61,422 nucleotides of DNA from an uncultured Rhodopila sp. (GCF_903944925.1 NZ_CAJATU010000040.1:1-61422); one strand, 5' to 3'. Positions 1 through 8,504 are shown, numbered from the stretch's first letter. The notes: generated by a model not told the origin, from the sequence alone. A program made the numbers and translations.

Positions 1-2
1 AC

Positions 3-218
3 GACATCCGGTGCCACGTGACGCGGCGCAAGGTCAGCGCCGGGACGCGCAGCGATGTCGGCCGCGATTGTCGGGATGCCTTCCTCGGCCTGGCCAAGAC
101 CTGCGACAAACTTGGTATCGCGGTCTGGGATTATCTGGGCGACAGGCTGAAGGTCGCCGGGCACGCGCTCGTCGCACCGCTCGACCATTACGTCAGGGCG
201 AGGATACGGCCCGCCTGA
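3..218 (+). CDS. C-terminal part of a transposase-like protein (5' end outside window)
   Basis: The frame is open from the first bases of the window to a TGA at 216-218. It reads as the end of a protein carrying the segment RDAFLGLAKTCDKLGIAVWDYLGDRL. That is split here as RDAFLGLAKTCDKLG followed by IAVWDYLGDRL, and resembles the tails of transposases common in high-GC alphaproteobacteria. I cannot assign an IS family from about 71 residues. No catalytic residues are visible because the body lies upstream of the window. Its neighbours (a broken large ORF, an IS1380 fragment, an IS1634 derivative) support a mobile-element origin. Whether the gene is intact cannot be judged. Confidence 0.45.
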   Translation, partial: DIRCHVTRRKVSAGTRSDVGRDCRDAFLGLAKTCDKLGIAVWDYLGDRLKVAGHALVAPLDHYVRARIRPA

Positions 219-462
219 TCGGCGGTGCCGCCCGGCGTTTTGCCCCTATTACTTTAGTTTTACATAAACCATTGACGTCGTTGTGAAAAATGCCGTTTCA
301 GCGACCCGCTACTGGCTACACCGCGACGCCCAGCAGGGACCAGTCGGAGAGGTTGCCTAGCGCAGCCTCCGGCCGCAACCCAACGACAGCACGGCGTTCC
401 CGGGCCTGACCCGCTATACTGGCTTCCGACCAAAGTTGCCCAAGCAGCCAGGGAGGAACGCC
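219..462. other. Intergenic stretch between mobile-element remnants, possible promoter
   Basis: No coding sequence is supported. The part around 241-300 is markedly more AT-rich than its surroundings. A TATACT hexamer at 415-420 could be the -10 of the downstream broken gene, but no convincing -35 lies 16-18 bases before it. No terminal inverted repeat was recognised. Confidence 0.3.
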
Positions 463-2020
463 GTGCAGTCATTCATAAACAAACATGCGCACTCTGTCAT
501 CGGCACGCTGTCCGGCTTCGACCGGCTGGTGTTCCGCGGGACCTTGCGCTTCCTGTCGCACCACAAAGGCATGGTCGGCTACCTCTACAACATGGGTGTG
601 CGGCTGAAGGACTTTGCCGCCCACGCGCAGGAGGTCACCGGACGGCTGAGACAAGCTCCCAAGCCCTGGCGCTTCAGACCGGACGGCCGGTCCGCTATCT
701 GGGTTCAAGCGCCATCGACAAGGAACAGACCGCCCGCGACATTGCCGAGGCGGACGGCGTCAAGGACGGTCTGATCGGCATCCTGACGGTGGTCGAACCC
801 TGCCGGTCGTTCGAGTTGGTGCGCGACCGGGCGGCCAAGCAGGTCCGGATCGAACCGCGCCTGCGCAAGTGCCTGTTCTTCCACCACTACCAGATCCACC
901 CGGTGTTCGGCTTCATGCACGCCCGCATCCAGACCTGGTTCCCGTTCGCCGTCCAGATCTGCATCAACGGCCGGACCTGGCTGGCCAGGAGCATGGACGC
1001 CGCGAACATGAACTACCTCCAGCGCGACAACTGCTTCCCTTGGCTGGAAGACCCCGAACGGGCGCAGAGCCTGATGAACGAGCAGGTGCGGGCGGCCTGG
1101 CCTGAGCTGCTCGACGGCATCGCGCGCGAATTAAATCCGCTGCATGGCGAGATGTTCGGCATCTGGCCGATCGAGTATTACTGGTCGACCTACCAGAGCG
1201 AATGGGCCACCGACATCCTGTTCCGCGACCGGGGGTCCCTGGCGCGGCTCTATCCGAATCTGGTGCATCACGGCATGACGACGTTCCGCAGCGCGGACGT
1301 GATGCGCTTTCTCGGCCATAAGGTTGTCGCCAACGGCAACCTGCCGTCCGGGCTGAAGGCGGAGGTGACGACCGATATCAAGCAGCGCCCCGAGGGTGTG
1401 CGGATCAAGCACCGGCTGGGACAGAACACGATCACGATGTACGACAAGCAGGGCAGCGTGCTGCGGATCGAGACGACGATCAATCAGGTCAAAGGCTTCA
1501 AGACGTTCCGTGCACCGGAGAGCAAGCCGGATGCGGCGAAAGACTGGCTGCCGATGCGCAAGGGCATCGCCGATCTGCACCGGCGTGCCGAGGTCTCGCA
1601 GGCCGCCAACGGCCGCTACCTGGCGGCTTTGGCCTCGGCCGACGACAGCACGCCGTTGGGCCGGCTGACCGCCGGCCTCTTCGAACGGAACGGGCGGCGG
1701 CAGCGCGGCTGAACCCGCATGCGCCGGGCGATGCCAAACTGCTCGAGGTGATCAGCCGCGGGGAATTCGCCATCAACGGCTTTCGCAACCGCGACCTGCG
1801 GCTGCGGCTGTTTGCGGATGCCGATGCCGGCAAGGCGGATCAGCACCGCCACGCCGCGGCGGTGTCGAGCCAGCTTGCGTTGTTGCGCGCGCATGGGCTG
1901 GTCAAGAAGGTCCGAGGCACGCATCGCTACCACCTGACCAAGCCGGGGCGGCTGATCGTCGCGGCTTTGATAACGGTACGAAACGTTGGGACGGATGCCT
2001 TAATGAAGTTAGCAGCTTAG
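463..2020 (+). pseudogene. Frameshifted copy of a large uncharacterised protein family often found in many copies
   Basis: Three successive reading frames together give one protein of about 520 residues. Frame 1 runs from a GTG at 463, preceded by GGGAGGA at good spacing, to about 655. Frame 3 continues from about 654 to a stop at 1712. Frame 2 continues from about 1690 to 2020. Joining the frames restores continuous homologous text: FDRLVFRGTLRFL, then PVRYLGSSAIDKEQTARDI, then GFMHARIQTWFPF and YDKQGSVLRIETTIN, then NGFRNRDLRLRLF near the end. I recognise this as a proteobacterial family of about 480-530 residues with no known function. It is frequently multi-copy, and its last third contains a winged-helix-like stretch (LLRAHGLVKKVRGTHRYHLT). 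Two frameshifts make this copy non-functional unless the sequence has errors. The setting among IS remnants fits a decaying repeat copy. Confidence 0.75.
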
Positions 2021-2330
2021 CGATAAATCTTCGCAGGCTGCGAGGATTTTGAGCGTTAGTAATACAGGGTGCGTTTGCGGACCTGACCATCCCGACGATA
2101 GCTCTCGCGCAGGAGGATGGCGGGAGGCGAGTTCCGATTCGGAACGGTGTCGATATACATGGCTGGAATGGAGTCGATCCAGCCCGGAAAGTACAATCAC
2201 ATAGCTGTGAATTACATGGCTACGTTTTTGGACGGCTCATGGCGGATTTTCCGAGATTTCCGCCAAATTATAGTAAGAGCAAGAGGGAAGCTCGGGCTAG
2301 GCTTTGGCGAGCGGAAGTTGCGACCACAAG
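2021..2330. other. Non-coding junction between two element remnants
   Basis: About 310 bases lie between the broken gene ending at 2020 and the truncated IS1380 transposase. Short open frames exist on the plus strand (for example from 2239), but they have no recognisable similarity and no good ribosome binding site. The segment is relatively AT-rich from 2150 to 2290. I see no clear terminal repeat. It probably holds the broken edge of the IS1380 copy plus older flanking DNA. Confidence 0.35.
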
Positions 2331-2573
2331 CTACCGGCTGCCGACGACGCGCTGCATCACCAGGGTCTCGACCTGGTGTTCCACCAGCCCGGCTGCCCGC
2401 GTGTCAGAGACGCAGGCGGCAAAGTGCTCGGTCAGCCGCAGCGCCCGGTCGGTCTTGCCCAGCAGCAGGACGCCGGCGTCCGAGGTGATCGCGCCACCGT
2501 CGAAGCTCGCCACCACCTGGCGGCCTTCGACGGCTGGAAATTCAAACAGTGCGGGGATGCACTCTTTCGGCAT
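2331..2573 (-). pseudogene. IS1380-family transposase, N-terminal fragment
   Basis: Starting at an ATG at 2573, the frame encodes MPKECIPALFEFPAVEGRQ followed by VVASFDGGAITSDAGVLLLG. This is the characteristic N-terminus of IS1380-type DDE transposases (FPAVEGRQVVASFDGGAITS). Similarity runs to about residue 76 (VETLVMQRV) and then stops abruptly near 2340; a normal protein would be about 430-480 residues. All catalytic acidic residues are therefore missing. Just upstream on the transposase side, TGAGAAATGCGGGC (2656-2669) resembles the outer end of alphaproteobacterial IS1380 elements, so one terminus may survive while the 3' four-fifths of the element is gone. The family call rests on the motif text. 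The terminus call is inference. Confidence 0.75.
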
Positions 2574-2671
2574 TGGGGCGTCCTGTGGATTCGAGAAAAA
2601 CCGTGGCTGCAACACGATTCGTTCAGAATCTTCGCCTCAATGCACCTGATTCGGTGAGAAATGCGGGCTAG

Positions 2672-2687
2672 CCCAACTTCCACAGTT
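2672..2687 (+). repeat. Left terminal inverted repeat of the IS1634-type element
   Basis: CCCAACTTCCACAGTT is the exact reverse complement of 3786-3801. It lies next to CTAG at 2668-2671 and abuts the probable end of the IS1380 fragment. Confidence 0.8.
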
Positions 2688-2740
2688 TGACCGGAAAAGC
2701 ATAACCTTATCAGCGCTCTAATTTTTTAGGCACCACACCG

Positions 2741-3623
2741 TCAGTCCGCGTGAATACTTGCCTTGTCTGTCGGCACCTCCTGAAAAACCGGCGGCAGGAT
2801 CAGCCCGAGCGCGCGGCAGATCGGGTCGATGCTCGGGCGCGGCGCGGTGCGCAGCAGCGCGCCGCGGCCATCCTGCTCGACCTCAACGGCGCTCCTGGTG
2901 CTGCGCCGGGAGTTGCTCGATCGCCTGGCCGCACGCGGGGTTTCGCCCTTCTGCCGCGGGATGGTCAGCGGCACGGCCGCGCCGTCGTCGTACAGCACGG
3001 TCTCGCGCAGAGCCACGAACGCGCAAAATACATGGCCGCGAATAGCGGCATCGGTGCGGTGAACACCCGTGCTGATACAGCGCCTCTTCGATGGCATCGG
3101 TGCAGTGGAGCGTCTGGCCGCTGTCCTCGCCCTCGATCGCCTCGCCGAGCCAGGCCATGGCCTTGTAGGCATGGTTGAGCATCAGGTCCTTCGCGCCGGG
3201 GATGTCGAGGGTCTGTTGCCATGTGCTGGCGTGACGGTCGGAGCCGGAGACCATCAGCCGGTGCAGCACCGTCAGGTAGATGGCGCGCTCGGCGTCGAAG
3301 CCGAAGCGCCGTCCGGCCAGATGCCGGCGCAGCACCGCCTGGCAGCCGGTCTCCCGCCAGAGATGGCCGAACACCAGATCGGGGCCGATGCTGCGGCGGC
3401 GGATCTCGGCGAGTTCGCCGCGATAGAAGCTGGACAGCACGATGGAGCGCCGGGAATGGCGGGCGGCGGAGGCGATCAGGCCGTCGAGCAGGCCGGAGTC
3501 TTCGACCTCATCGCGCCGGCCGAGCGCCTTGATGACGCGTTGGGCGTGGCGTCCGCCCTCGCGGACATTCTCGACGAGGTAGAAGTATTCGTAGCCGCCG
3601 ATCTTCTTGACACGGACGAACAT
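2741..3623 (-). pseudogene. IS1634-family transposase, internally deleted and frameshifted
   Basis: The N-terminal part from an ATG at 3623 (MFVRVKKIGGYEYFYLVEN, RVIKALGRRDEVE, HRLMVSGSDRHASTW) is typical of IS1634-type transposases of about 600 residues. It runs for about 186 residues to ALYQHG near 3065. The next in-frame text is unrelated, while another frame resumes with IRGHVFCAFVALRETVLYD and runs to 2741; that is the C-terminal part of the same protein family. The junction therefore joins N- and C-termini out of frame and removes the DDE catalytic middle. The short sequence CACCGATGCC occurs on both sides of the junction region (about 3045-3055 and 3088-3098), which would fit deletion by recombination between short repeats. 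The protein cannot be active. Confidence 0.75.
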
Positions 3624-3785
3624 GGTTGGTGTCCTGGCTTGAACAGAGACACCACGGCGAATCCGCGTGAGTCAAGCTCGGGAGCCGGGTTTCTCGATCG
3701 GGAAACTCCATATTTAGCACCACAAATTTGCCGAGGCCCACGAAAGCCGCGATATTCTGCGGGTTGTCAAACAGTGCTCGGCGCT

Positions 3786-3801
3786 AACTGTGGAAGTTGG
3801 G
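3786..3801 (-). repeat. Right terminal inverted repeat of the IS1634-type element
   Basis: AACTGTGGAAGTTGGG is the exact reverse complement of 2672-2687. It is followed by T and then CTAG (3803-3806), which overlaps the stop codon of the next gene. Confidence 0.8.
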
Positions 3802-3802
3802 T

Positions 3803-5305
3803 CTAGCGCCGGGCAATAGTCGCTTCGAATGCCGAACAGATTGCCGCGACCGCGGGATTGCGATATGTCATACGAGGATCTCGCTCGGAATGGACCAGCA
3901 TCGTCGCGTTGGCCTCGAACACGACCAGCCGGCCATCCGGCAGAAGCCCGAAATCGATCCCGGCGTAATCCAGGCCGAGGCGTTTCCCGATGGCGCCGAG
4001 GGCCGCCATCGCGCCGCAGCCGATAGCCTCGCCGGGATTGGCAAGGAACCGCCGCTCCTCCTCCCGCCGGGCCACATCCTGCTCCATGCCGGAAGTCCAG
4101 TAATGCACCAGCCAGTGCCGCGAGATCGCAAGGTGATAGGGATACGGCCGCCCCGCGACGAAAATCACCCGGTACTTCCGATACCAGCCGTCCGCGGAGA
4201 CATAGTCGACGAACTGCGTGACGTAGCACGCCCCCGGCGGCAACACCGCCAAAGCCTCCCCATCATCGTATCGCCGCAGCCCCTCCCCGCCATGCGAGCC
4301 GATCGGCCGCACCAGTACGGGAGCTGCGAGCTCGGGCGGGGCGGCACCCGCGTGACGCGTCACCGCGGGAACGACAATGCCAGGGATACCGGCCAAACGG
4401 CACGGCAGGTCGCAGCGCCGGGTCAACGCCACCTTGGCCGGATGATTCAGCACGCGCCGCCCATCCAGGAACCGCTCGACCGATGGCGGAAACTGCGGCG
4501 CCAGATCGGCATCGCCGATGGCGTTGAACACCACATCCGCCTGCGCCAGCATCGGGTCCGGATCGCCAGTGGCGTACTCGACATACCAGCGGATTACCGT
4601 CGTCGCCGCCCGCTCGATCAGGTCCCCCAGGGGCACATTGGCGGCTTCGGCGGCAGCAAGCACCAGCACCGTCCGCTCCGGCCGCGGCGCCCGCTCGATG
4701 AACACAGGCTGCCGCCGATACGCCGCGTCGCGATGCACGCGCGCCGCTTCAGGGTCGGATTTCGCGAGAATGCCGGACAGGTTCTGGTGCGCGGCGATCA
4801 GTCCGGGATCGAGCGCCAGCGCGGCGCGGCAGGGCGCCTCCGCCTCCGCCGGACGTTCAAGCTTGACCAGAACGGAGCCGAGGCTGACCAGCGCCTCCTT
4901 GCTGCCCGGCGCCAGCGCCACCGCTCGCCGCAGGACCCGTTCGGCGTCGCCGAGGCGGGCAAGTTCGGCGTAGGTGTTGCCGAGATTGACCAGCAGCATC
5001 GCGCGTTCAGGCGCCAGCGATGCCGCGCGTTCGAACTCCCCGGCCGCCTCATCGAAGCGGCACAGCGCCTTGAGTGCGGTGGCGCGCACGACCCGGGCCT
5101 GAACCAGCGACGGATCAACCGCGAGTGCCGCCGAGGACTCCGCCACCGCCCCGTCGAAATCCCCCTCCGCCAGCAGGGCCCCGGCCAGATCGGCTCGCAC
5201 CGGCGCGAGGCGCGGATCGCGACGCAGAAGCGAGCGATAGAAGTCGACCGCCATCACCGGTGGTGACGCCCGTGCCCGCCGGCCGATGCCGGTAAGGGTT
5301 GGCAT
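3803..5305 (-). CDS. TPR-repeat protein with C-terminal ATP-grasp domain
   Basis: The 500-residue protein has two parts. Residues about 20-205 form four or five tetratricopeptide repeats (for example LLVNLGNTYAELARLGDAER and ALVSLGSVLVKLERPAEAEA), a protein-protein interaction scaffold. Residues about 210-500 form a RimK/glutathione-synthetase-like ATP-grasp region, with a glycine-rich stretch RPIGSHGGEGL and the metal-binding end VVFEANATM. Such enzymes join a carboxylate to an amine or thiol using ATP. The substrate here is unknown; TPR-linked members are seen in Acetobacteraceae and may modify a peptide or protein. The ATG at 5305 gives the full frame and an internal ATG at 5254 is an alternative; neither has a strong Shine-Dalgarno. 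The stop codon is formed within the CTAG that flanks the IS1634-type element, so the insertion just spared or slightly altered the C-terminus. Confidence 0.75.
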   Translation of the reverse strand: MPTLTGIGRRARASPPVMAVDFYRSLLRRDPRLAPVRADLAGALLAEGDFDGAVAESSAALAVDPSLVQARVVRATALKALCRFDEAAGEFERAASLAPERAMLLVNLGNTYAELARLGDAERVLRRAVALAPGSKEALVSLGSVLVKLERPAEAEAPCRAALALDPGLIAAHQNLSGILAKSDPEAARVHRDAAYRRQPVFIERAPRPERTVLVLAAAEAANVPLGDLIERAATTVIRWYVEYATGDPDPMLAQADVVFNAIGDADLAPQFPPSVERFLDGRRVLNHPAKVALTRRCDLPCRLAGIPGIVVPAVTRHAGAAPPELAAPVLVRPIGSHGGEGLRRYDDGEALAVLPPGACYVTQFVDYVSADGWYRKYRVIFVAGRPYPYHLAISRHWLVHYWTSGMEQDVARREEERRFLANPGEAIGCGAMAALGAIGKRLGLDYAGIDFGLLPDGRLVVFEANATMLVHSERDPRMTYRNPAVAAICSAFEATIARR

Positions 5306-5395
5306 AACACGATCAGCGGGGCGGTACGGTCCGGCATGATGACGCCGGACTTTGACAGAGAAAGGTTAAGGAAATGCTAACGCGCCGTCCGGCCG

Positions 5396-5752
5396 TCAGA
5401 CCAGCTCGATCACCTCGACCTGCGCGCCGTCGGTCGCTTCGACGAAAGCGACGCGATTGCCCTGGTCGCCCTGCAGTTCCTCCAGCACAACCACCCCGTT
5501 CGCCCGTAGCGCCGCCAGGGTGGCCGGATAGTCGTTCGTCACCACCGCCATGTGCTCGATGCCGTAATGCTGCTCATGCTGCTGTTCAGGGATGATCCCG
5601 GTGATGTTCAACTGCGTGCCATGCAGGTCGAGCTGCCAGCCGCGCCCCGGCATCTCCGCCTTCCTGGTCGCGCCAAAATTTTCGATGTAGTACTGCACCG
5701 TTGCCTGCACGTCACGGGTCTTCAGGTGCACATGCTGAAAGCTGATCGCCAT
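5396..5752 (-). CDS. VOC (glyoxalase/bleomycin-resistance) family protein
   Basis: This 118-residue protein starts at an ATG (5752) preceded by GAGGGGG at good spacing; a longer frame to 5848 lacks such a site. It has the two beta-alpha-beta-beta-beta modules of the vicinal oxygen chelate fold: FQHVHLKTRDVQATVQYYI at the N-terminus and IEHMAVVTNDYPATLAALR in the second half, ending in VAFVEATDGAQVEVIE. The metal-ligand pattern (His in module one, His in IEHMAV, Glu near the end) is present. The family covers glyoxalase I, dioxygenases and isomerases, so the substrate cannot be inferred. It stands alone, with the lipoprotein gene upstream on the same strand about 120 bp away. Confidence 0.7.
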   Translation of the reverse strand: MAISFQHVHLKTRDVQATVQYYIENFGATRKAEMPGRGWQLDLHGTQLNITGIIPEQQHEQHYGIEHMAVVTNDYPATLAALRANGVVVLEELQGDQGNRVAFVEATDGAQVEVIELV

Positions 5753-5874
5753 CGTCGTTTCCCCCTCGGTCGCGCGACCTGGATGGTTGCCGGTTTCGCC
5801 GCAGACTGGCAAGCGGCCGGGGCATGACCCGATCGACCCGACCCGCACCGGCGTGTTCGGGTTCGCGCGTAGCG

Positions 5875-6432
5875 TCAGCTCCGCGTGCCGCCGATGGGGA
5901 GAACCTGTGCTCCCGCCCGGGCGGTGGCGAGGTTGGCGGTCTGGTCGTAGGGGAGGTTGGACAGTCTCTGCATAGTCTCGGGCGGAGGCCCGGTGAACAC
6001 CGGCGAGGTCAGCGCCTGCGCAGCCTGATCCTGGTTGCCGAACTGGAGGCCCTCGGAGAGTTGGAGCAGTGCGTTGACTACGGCTTGCGGGGGCGCGTCC
6101 GGCCGGATGCCGACGATCTGGCGCAGATTGTCCCTGGCTTGCGCGATATGCAGCTTGGTGGACAGGTCCATGCCCACCCAGCGCGGGTTCTCCCGCAGTT
6201 CGCCGGAGAGGTATTCCAGGGCGACGACGGCTTTTGCGGCGGCGACCGGGTTGTTGCGCGTGTTGTTTGGCGAGGCGAACGCCCAGGAGGACTGGTCGAT
6301 CGCGCCGGTGTCGTTGTCAAGGTACATGCCATAGACGCCGGCCGGCAGGTACGGCGTCGCCGGTGTCGGCGGCAGGGTTGCGCAGGCCGAGAGGGTCAGC
6401 GCCAGGAACGAAACAGCGCGGAGGTCGAACAT
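5875..6432 (-). CDS. Small predicted lipoprotein of unknown function
   Basis: From the ATG at 6432 the protein has 185 residues. It begins with a short hydrophobic signal (MFDLRAVSFLALTLSAC) ending in a lipobox LSAC with the modified cysteine at residue 17. The mature part is soluble, rich in Ala, Gln and Asn, and partly helical (VVNALLQLSEGLQFGNQDQA). I do not recognise the family. The earlier in-frame ATG at 6540 would bury the signal peptide and is unlikely. It lies just downstream of the tetR gene on the same strand, separated by 28 bases, so co-transcription is possible. Confidence 0.65.
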   Translation of the reverse strand: MFDLRAVSFLALTLSACATLPPTPATPYLPAGVYGMYLDNDTGAIDQSSWAFASPNNTRNNPVAAAKAVVALEYLSGELRENPRWVGMDLSTKLHIAQARDNLRQIVGIRPDAPPQAVVNALLQLSEGLQFGNQDQAAQALTSPVFTGPPPETMQRLSNLPYDQTANLATARAGAQVLPIGGTRS

Positions 6433-6460
6433 GCAGACAAAATGGGATGACCGGCCCGTT

Positions 6461-7093
6461 TCAACCAGGGGAATTTGCGGGCGCCGGGATGATGCTCTCG
6501 GCCGCGGCATCGAGGAACGCCCGGGCCAGATCCGGATCATCCGCCAGCCGCGCCAGGATCACGGCGCCGACCATGGTGGAGAGAGCGGCCAAGGCGTGGT
6601 TGCGGCGATTTCTGTCTTCGTCATGGCCAGGCTGGGTCTTGCCGATCGCTGACGACCGGGGCTGTGGCGTATCCGGCATCACCCGCGCCAGTGCCTCCAG
6701 CATTCCCTTCAGCGCCCCCCCGACCGCCGAGCGCCCCGCCGAACGGCGGGCGACATCGGGACCGAGGGAGGTCAACGGACAGCCGAGGCCGGAGGCGACT
6801 TTCTCCGGGTTCAGGTAGGCCAGGACAATCCGCCGCAGCGCTGAGTCCGGGTCTTCGGTGCGGCTGATCTCGCACCAGGACCGGGCGGCCTTCGCGAGCA
6901 AGGTCTGTGCGACTTCCGCGGCAAGCGCTTCCTTGGAGGCGAAGTGGGCGTAGAACCCGCCATGCGTCAGCCCGGCCTGCTTCATCACCGCATCGACGCC
7001 GACGCCGTCGATGCCATTTTGCCGGAACAGCACGCCGGCGGCGTCCAGGATGCGCTGGCGGGTCTCAGCCCGGCGCGGGGTCGGCTCGGCCAT
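6461..7093 (-). CDS. TetR/AcrR-family transcriptional repressor
   Basis: This 210-residue protein has an N-terminal TetR helix-turn-helix (residues about 8-55: RQRILDAAGVLFRQNGIDGV, MKQAGLTHGGFYAHFASKE) followed by an all-helical ligand and dimer domain. It is closest in feel to the AcrR/NemR-like group that sees small lipophilic or electrophilic compounds. It is divergently transcribed from an MFS transporter, with 93 bases between the start codons. That gap contains two TGACG-N2-CGTCA palindromes about three helical turns apart, a good candidate for its own operator pair. The expected logic is repression of both itself and the exporter until an inducer binds. The inducer is unknown. Confidence 0.85.
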   Translation of the reverse strand: MAEPTPRRAETRQRILDAAGVLFRQNGIDGVGVDAVMKQAGLTHGGFYAHFASKEALAAEVAQTLLAKAARSWCEISRTEDPDSALRRIVLAYLNPEKVASGLGCPLTSLGPDVARRSAGRSAVGGALKGMLEALARVMPDTPQPRSSAIGKTQPGHDEDRNRRNHALAALSTMVGAVILARLADDPDLARAFLDAAAESIIPAPANSPG

Positions 7094-7111
7094 ATGTTGC
7101 GTCCCTGTTGC

Positions 7112-7157
7112 TGACGATCGTCATAACGCCGCTTGACTTTTATATGACGACCGTCAT
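7112..7157. promoter_or_regulatory. Two-site palindromic operator between tetR and MFS gene
   Basis: TGACGATCGTCA at 7112-7123 is a perfect palindrome, and ATGACGACCGTCAT at 7144-7157 repeats the same half-sites (TGACG-N2-CGTCA). The centres are 33 bp apart. TTGACT (7133-7138) with CATGTT (7155-7160) could be the MFS promoter, which would place the second palindrome across the spacer and -10. The fit to TetR repression is inference from position and symmetry. Confidence 0.7.
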
Positions 7158-7186
7158 GTTCCACGCAAGCTGTTTGGAGTGGCGGC

Positions 7187-8467
7187 ATGGGACCGAAGCT
7201 GATCGCGCGCCTGTTCGCGGGGCGCCTGCATTACGCCTGGATCGTGGTGGCGGTGATGTTTGTCGTCATCCTCGCCTCCGTCGGCGTGCGCGCAACGCCC
7301 GGTGTTCTGATCGTGCCGCTGCAACAGGCGTTCGGCTGGAACGCGGCGGTGATCTCGGGCGCGATCTCATTGAATATACTGCTTTTCGGCTTGGTCGGTC
7401 CGTTCGCCGCCGGGTTCATCCAGGTTATCGGCCTGAAGCGGACGGTGCTGTTTTCGATGGTGCTTCTGGTCATCGGCGCCGGGTTGAGCAGCTTCGTCAC
7501 GCAGATCTGGCAGCTATACCTGACCTGGGGCGTGCTGGTCGGGCTCGGCTCCGGCGCCGGCATGGTCGGACTGGCGACCGCCATCGCCAACCGCTGGTTC
7601 GTGCAACGGCGCGGCCTCGTGGTCGGGTTGCTGACCGCCGGCAACGCCAGCGGCCAGTTGGTCTTCCTGCCGCTGCTGGCGAGCCTGGTGGTGTCGCACG
7701 GCTGGCACAGCGCGCCATTGGTGGTGGCGCTGGTGATCCTGGCGCTGATCCCGCTGGTGATGCTGCTGCTGCCGGAAAGCCCTGCCTCCATCGGTCTCGG
7801 CGCCTTCGGCACGACCGAGGTGGTGGAGCTGCCGCCGCGCTCCGGCAACCCGTTCGTCATCGCCATCGCCGGGCTGGCGCGCGGCGTGAGGTCGGTCGAT
7901 TTCTGGCTGCTGTTCATCACCTTCGCGGTGTGCGGGTTCTCCACCAATGGCCTCGTGGCGACCCACCTGATCCCGTTCTGCATGGATCACGGCATCCCGG
8001 AGGTCTCCGCCGCTTCGCTGCTGGCAGTGATGGGCGTGTTCGATCTGATTGGCACGACGCTGTCGGGTCACCTGACCGACCGCTATGATTCGCGGATTCT
8101 GCTGTTCTGGTATTACGGGTTGCGCGGCCTGTCGCTGGTGGTGCTGCCGTTCACCAATTTCGACGTGGTCAGCCTGGCGATTTTCTCGGTGTTCTACGGG
8201 CTGGACTGGGTAGCGACGGTGCCGCCGACGGTGGCGTTGACCAACCAGGTGTTCGGCAAAAAAGACGCCCCCGTCATCGTCTCCTGGATCGTCGCGGGCC
8301 ATCAGATCGGCGGTGCCCTGGCGGCCCTCGGCGCGGGAGAGACGCGGTATCTGACGGGAAGCTATGTGCCGGCCTTTGTGGCCAGCGGCATCGCCTGCCT
8401 GATGGCGGCGCTGCTGGTGCTGCGCATCGCCCACCGCCGGGTGGCGGAGGCGGCGCCGGCGGAGTGA
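7187..8467 (+). CDS. MFS transporter, probable TetR-controlled exporter
   Basis: The 426-residue protein has about 12 hydrophobic helices and the arrangement of the major facilitator superfamily, with a glycine-rich helix (VGLGSGAGMVGLATAIANRW) and a charged cytoplasmic loop after helix 2 (QVIGLKRTVLF). It sits in the inner membrane. The sequence is of the monocarboxylate or unknown-substrate type (FGWNAAVISGAISLNILLFG near helix 2) rather than a classic multidrug DHA1 member, so it could import a carboxylate or export a toxic organic compound. It starts at the ATG at 7187, 93 bases from the divergent tetR gene, and both share the operator region. The substrate is unassigned. Confidence 0.8.
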   Translation: MGPKLIARLFAGRLHYAWIVVAVMFVVILASVGVRATPGVLIVPLQQAFGWNAAVISGAISLNILLFGLVGPFAAGFIQVIGLKRTVLFSMVLLVIGAGLSSFVTQIWQLYLTWGVLVGLGSGAGMVGLATAIANRWFVQRRGLVVGLLTAGNASGQLVFLPLLASLVVSHGWHSAPLVVALVILALIPLVMLLLPESPASIGLGAFGTTEVVELPPRSGNPFVIAIAGLARGVRSVDFWLLFITFAVCGFSTNGLVATHLIPFCMDHGIPEVSAASLLAVMGVFDLIGTTLSGHLTDRYDSRILLFWYYGLRGLSLVVLPFTNFDVVSLAIFSVFYGLDWVATVPPTVALTNQVFGKKDAPVIVSWIVAGHQIGGALAALGAGETRYLTGSYVPAFVASGIACLMAALLVLRIAHRRVAEAAPAE

Positions 8468-8504
8468 CGCTGCCGCCGGAGCGGCAACGTCACTCCGTCC
8501 GTTG

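Larger units (their letters stand above)
2672..3801. mobile_element. Internally deleted IS1634-family insertion sequence (1130 bp) with intact ends
   Basis: A perfect 16-bp inverted repeat, CCCAACTTCCACAGTT at 2672-2687 and its reverse complement at 3786-3801, bounds an internally deleted transposase of IS1634 type. Both ends are flanked by CTAG (2668-2671 and 3803-3806), offset by one base on the right; this could be part of the target. Full elements of this family are about 1.7-2 kb, so roughly 0.7-0.9 kb, including the DDE core, has been lost. With both termini intact it could in principle be mobilised by a full-length copy elsewhere, like a non-autonomous element. The right end lies two bases from the stop codon of the neighbouring TPR/ATP-grasp gene. 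Confidence 0.8.

Noticed and set aside
436..462. TTG start for the broken large ORF
   Set aside because: GTG at 463 has GGGAGGA at correct spacing and matches the family N-terminus.
645..665. Programmed frameshift in the large unknown gene
   Set aside because: No slippery heptamer with downstream structure is evident, and a second shift near 1700 argues for decay.
3797..5266. A 489-codon open frame on the plus strand
   Set aside because: Antisense to the TPR/ATP-grasp gene, with Arg/His-rich low-complexity text and no ribosome site.
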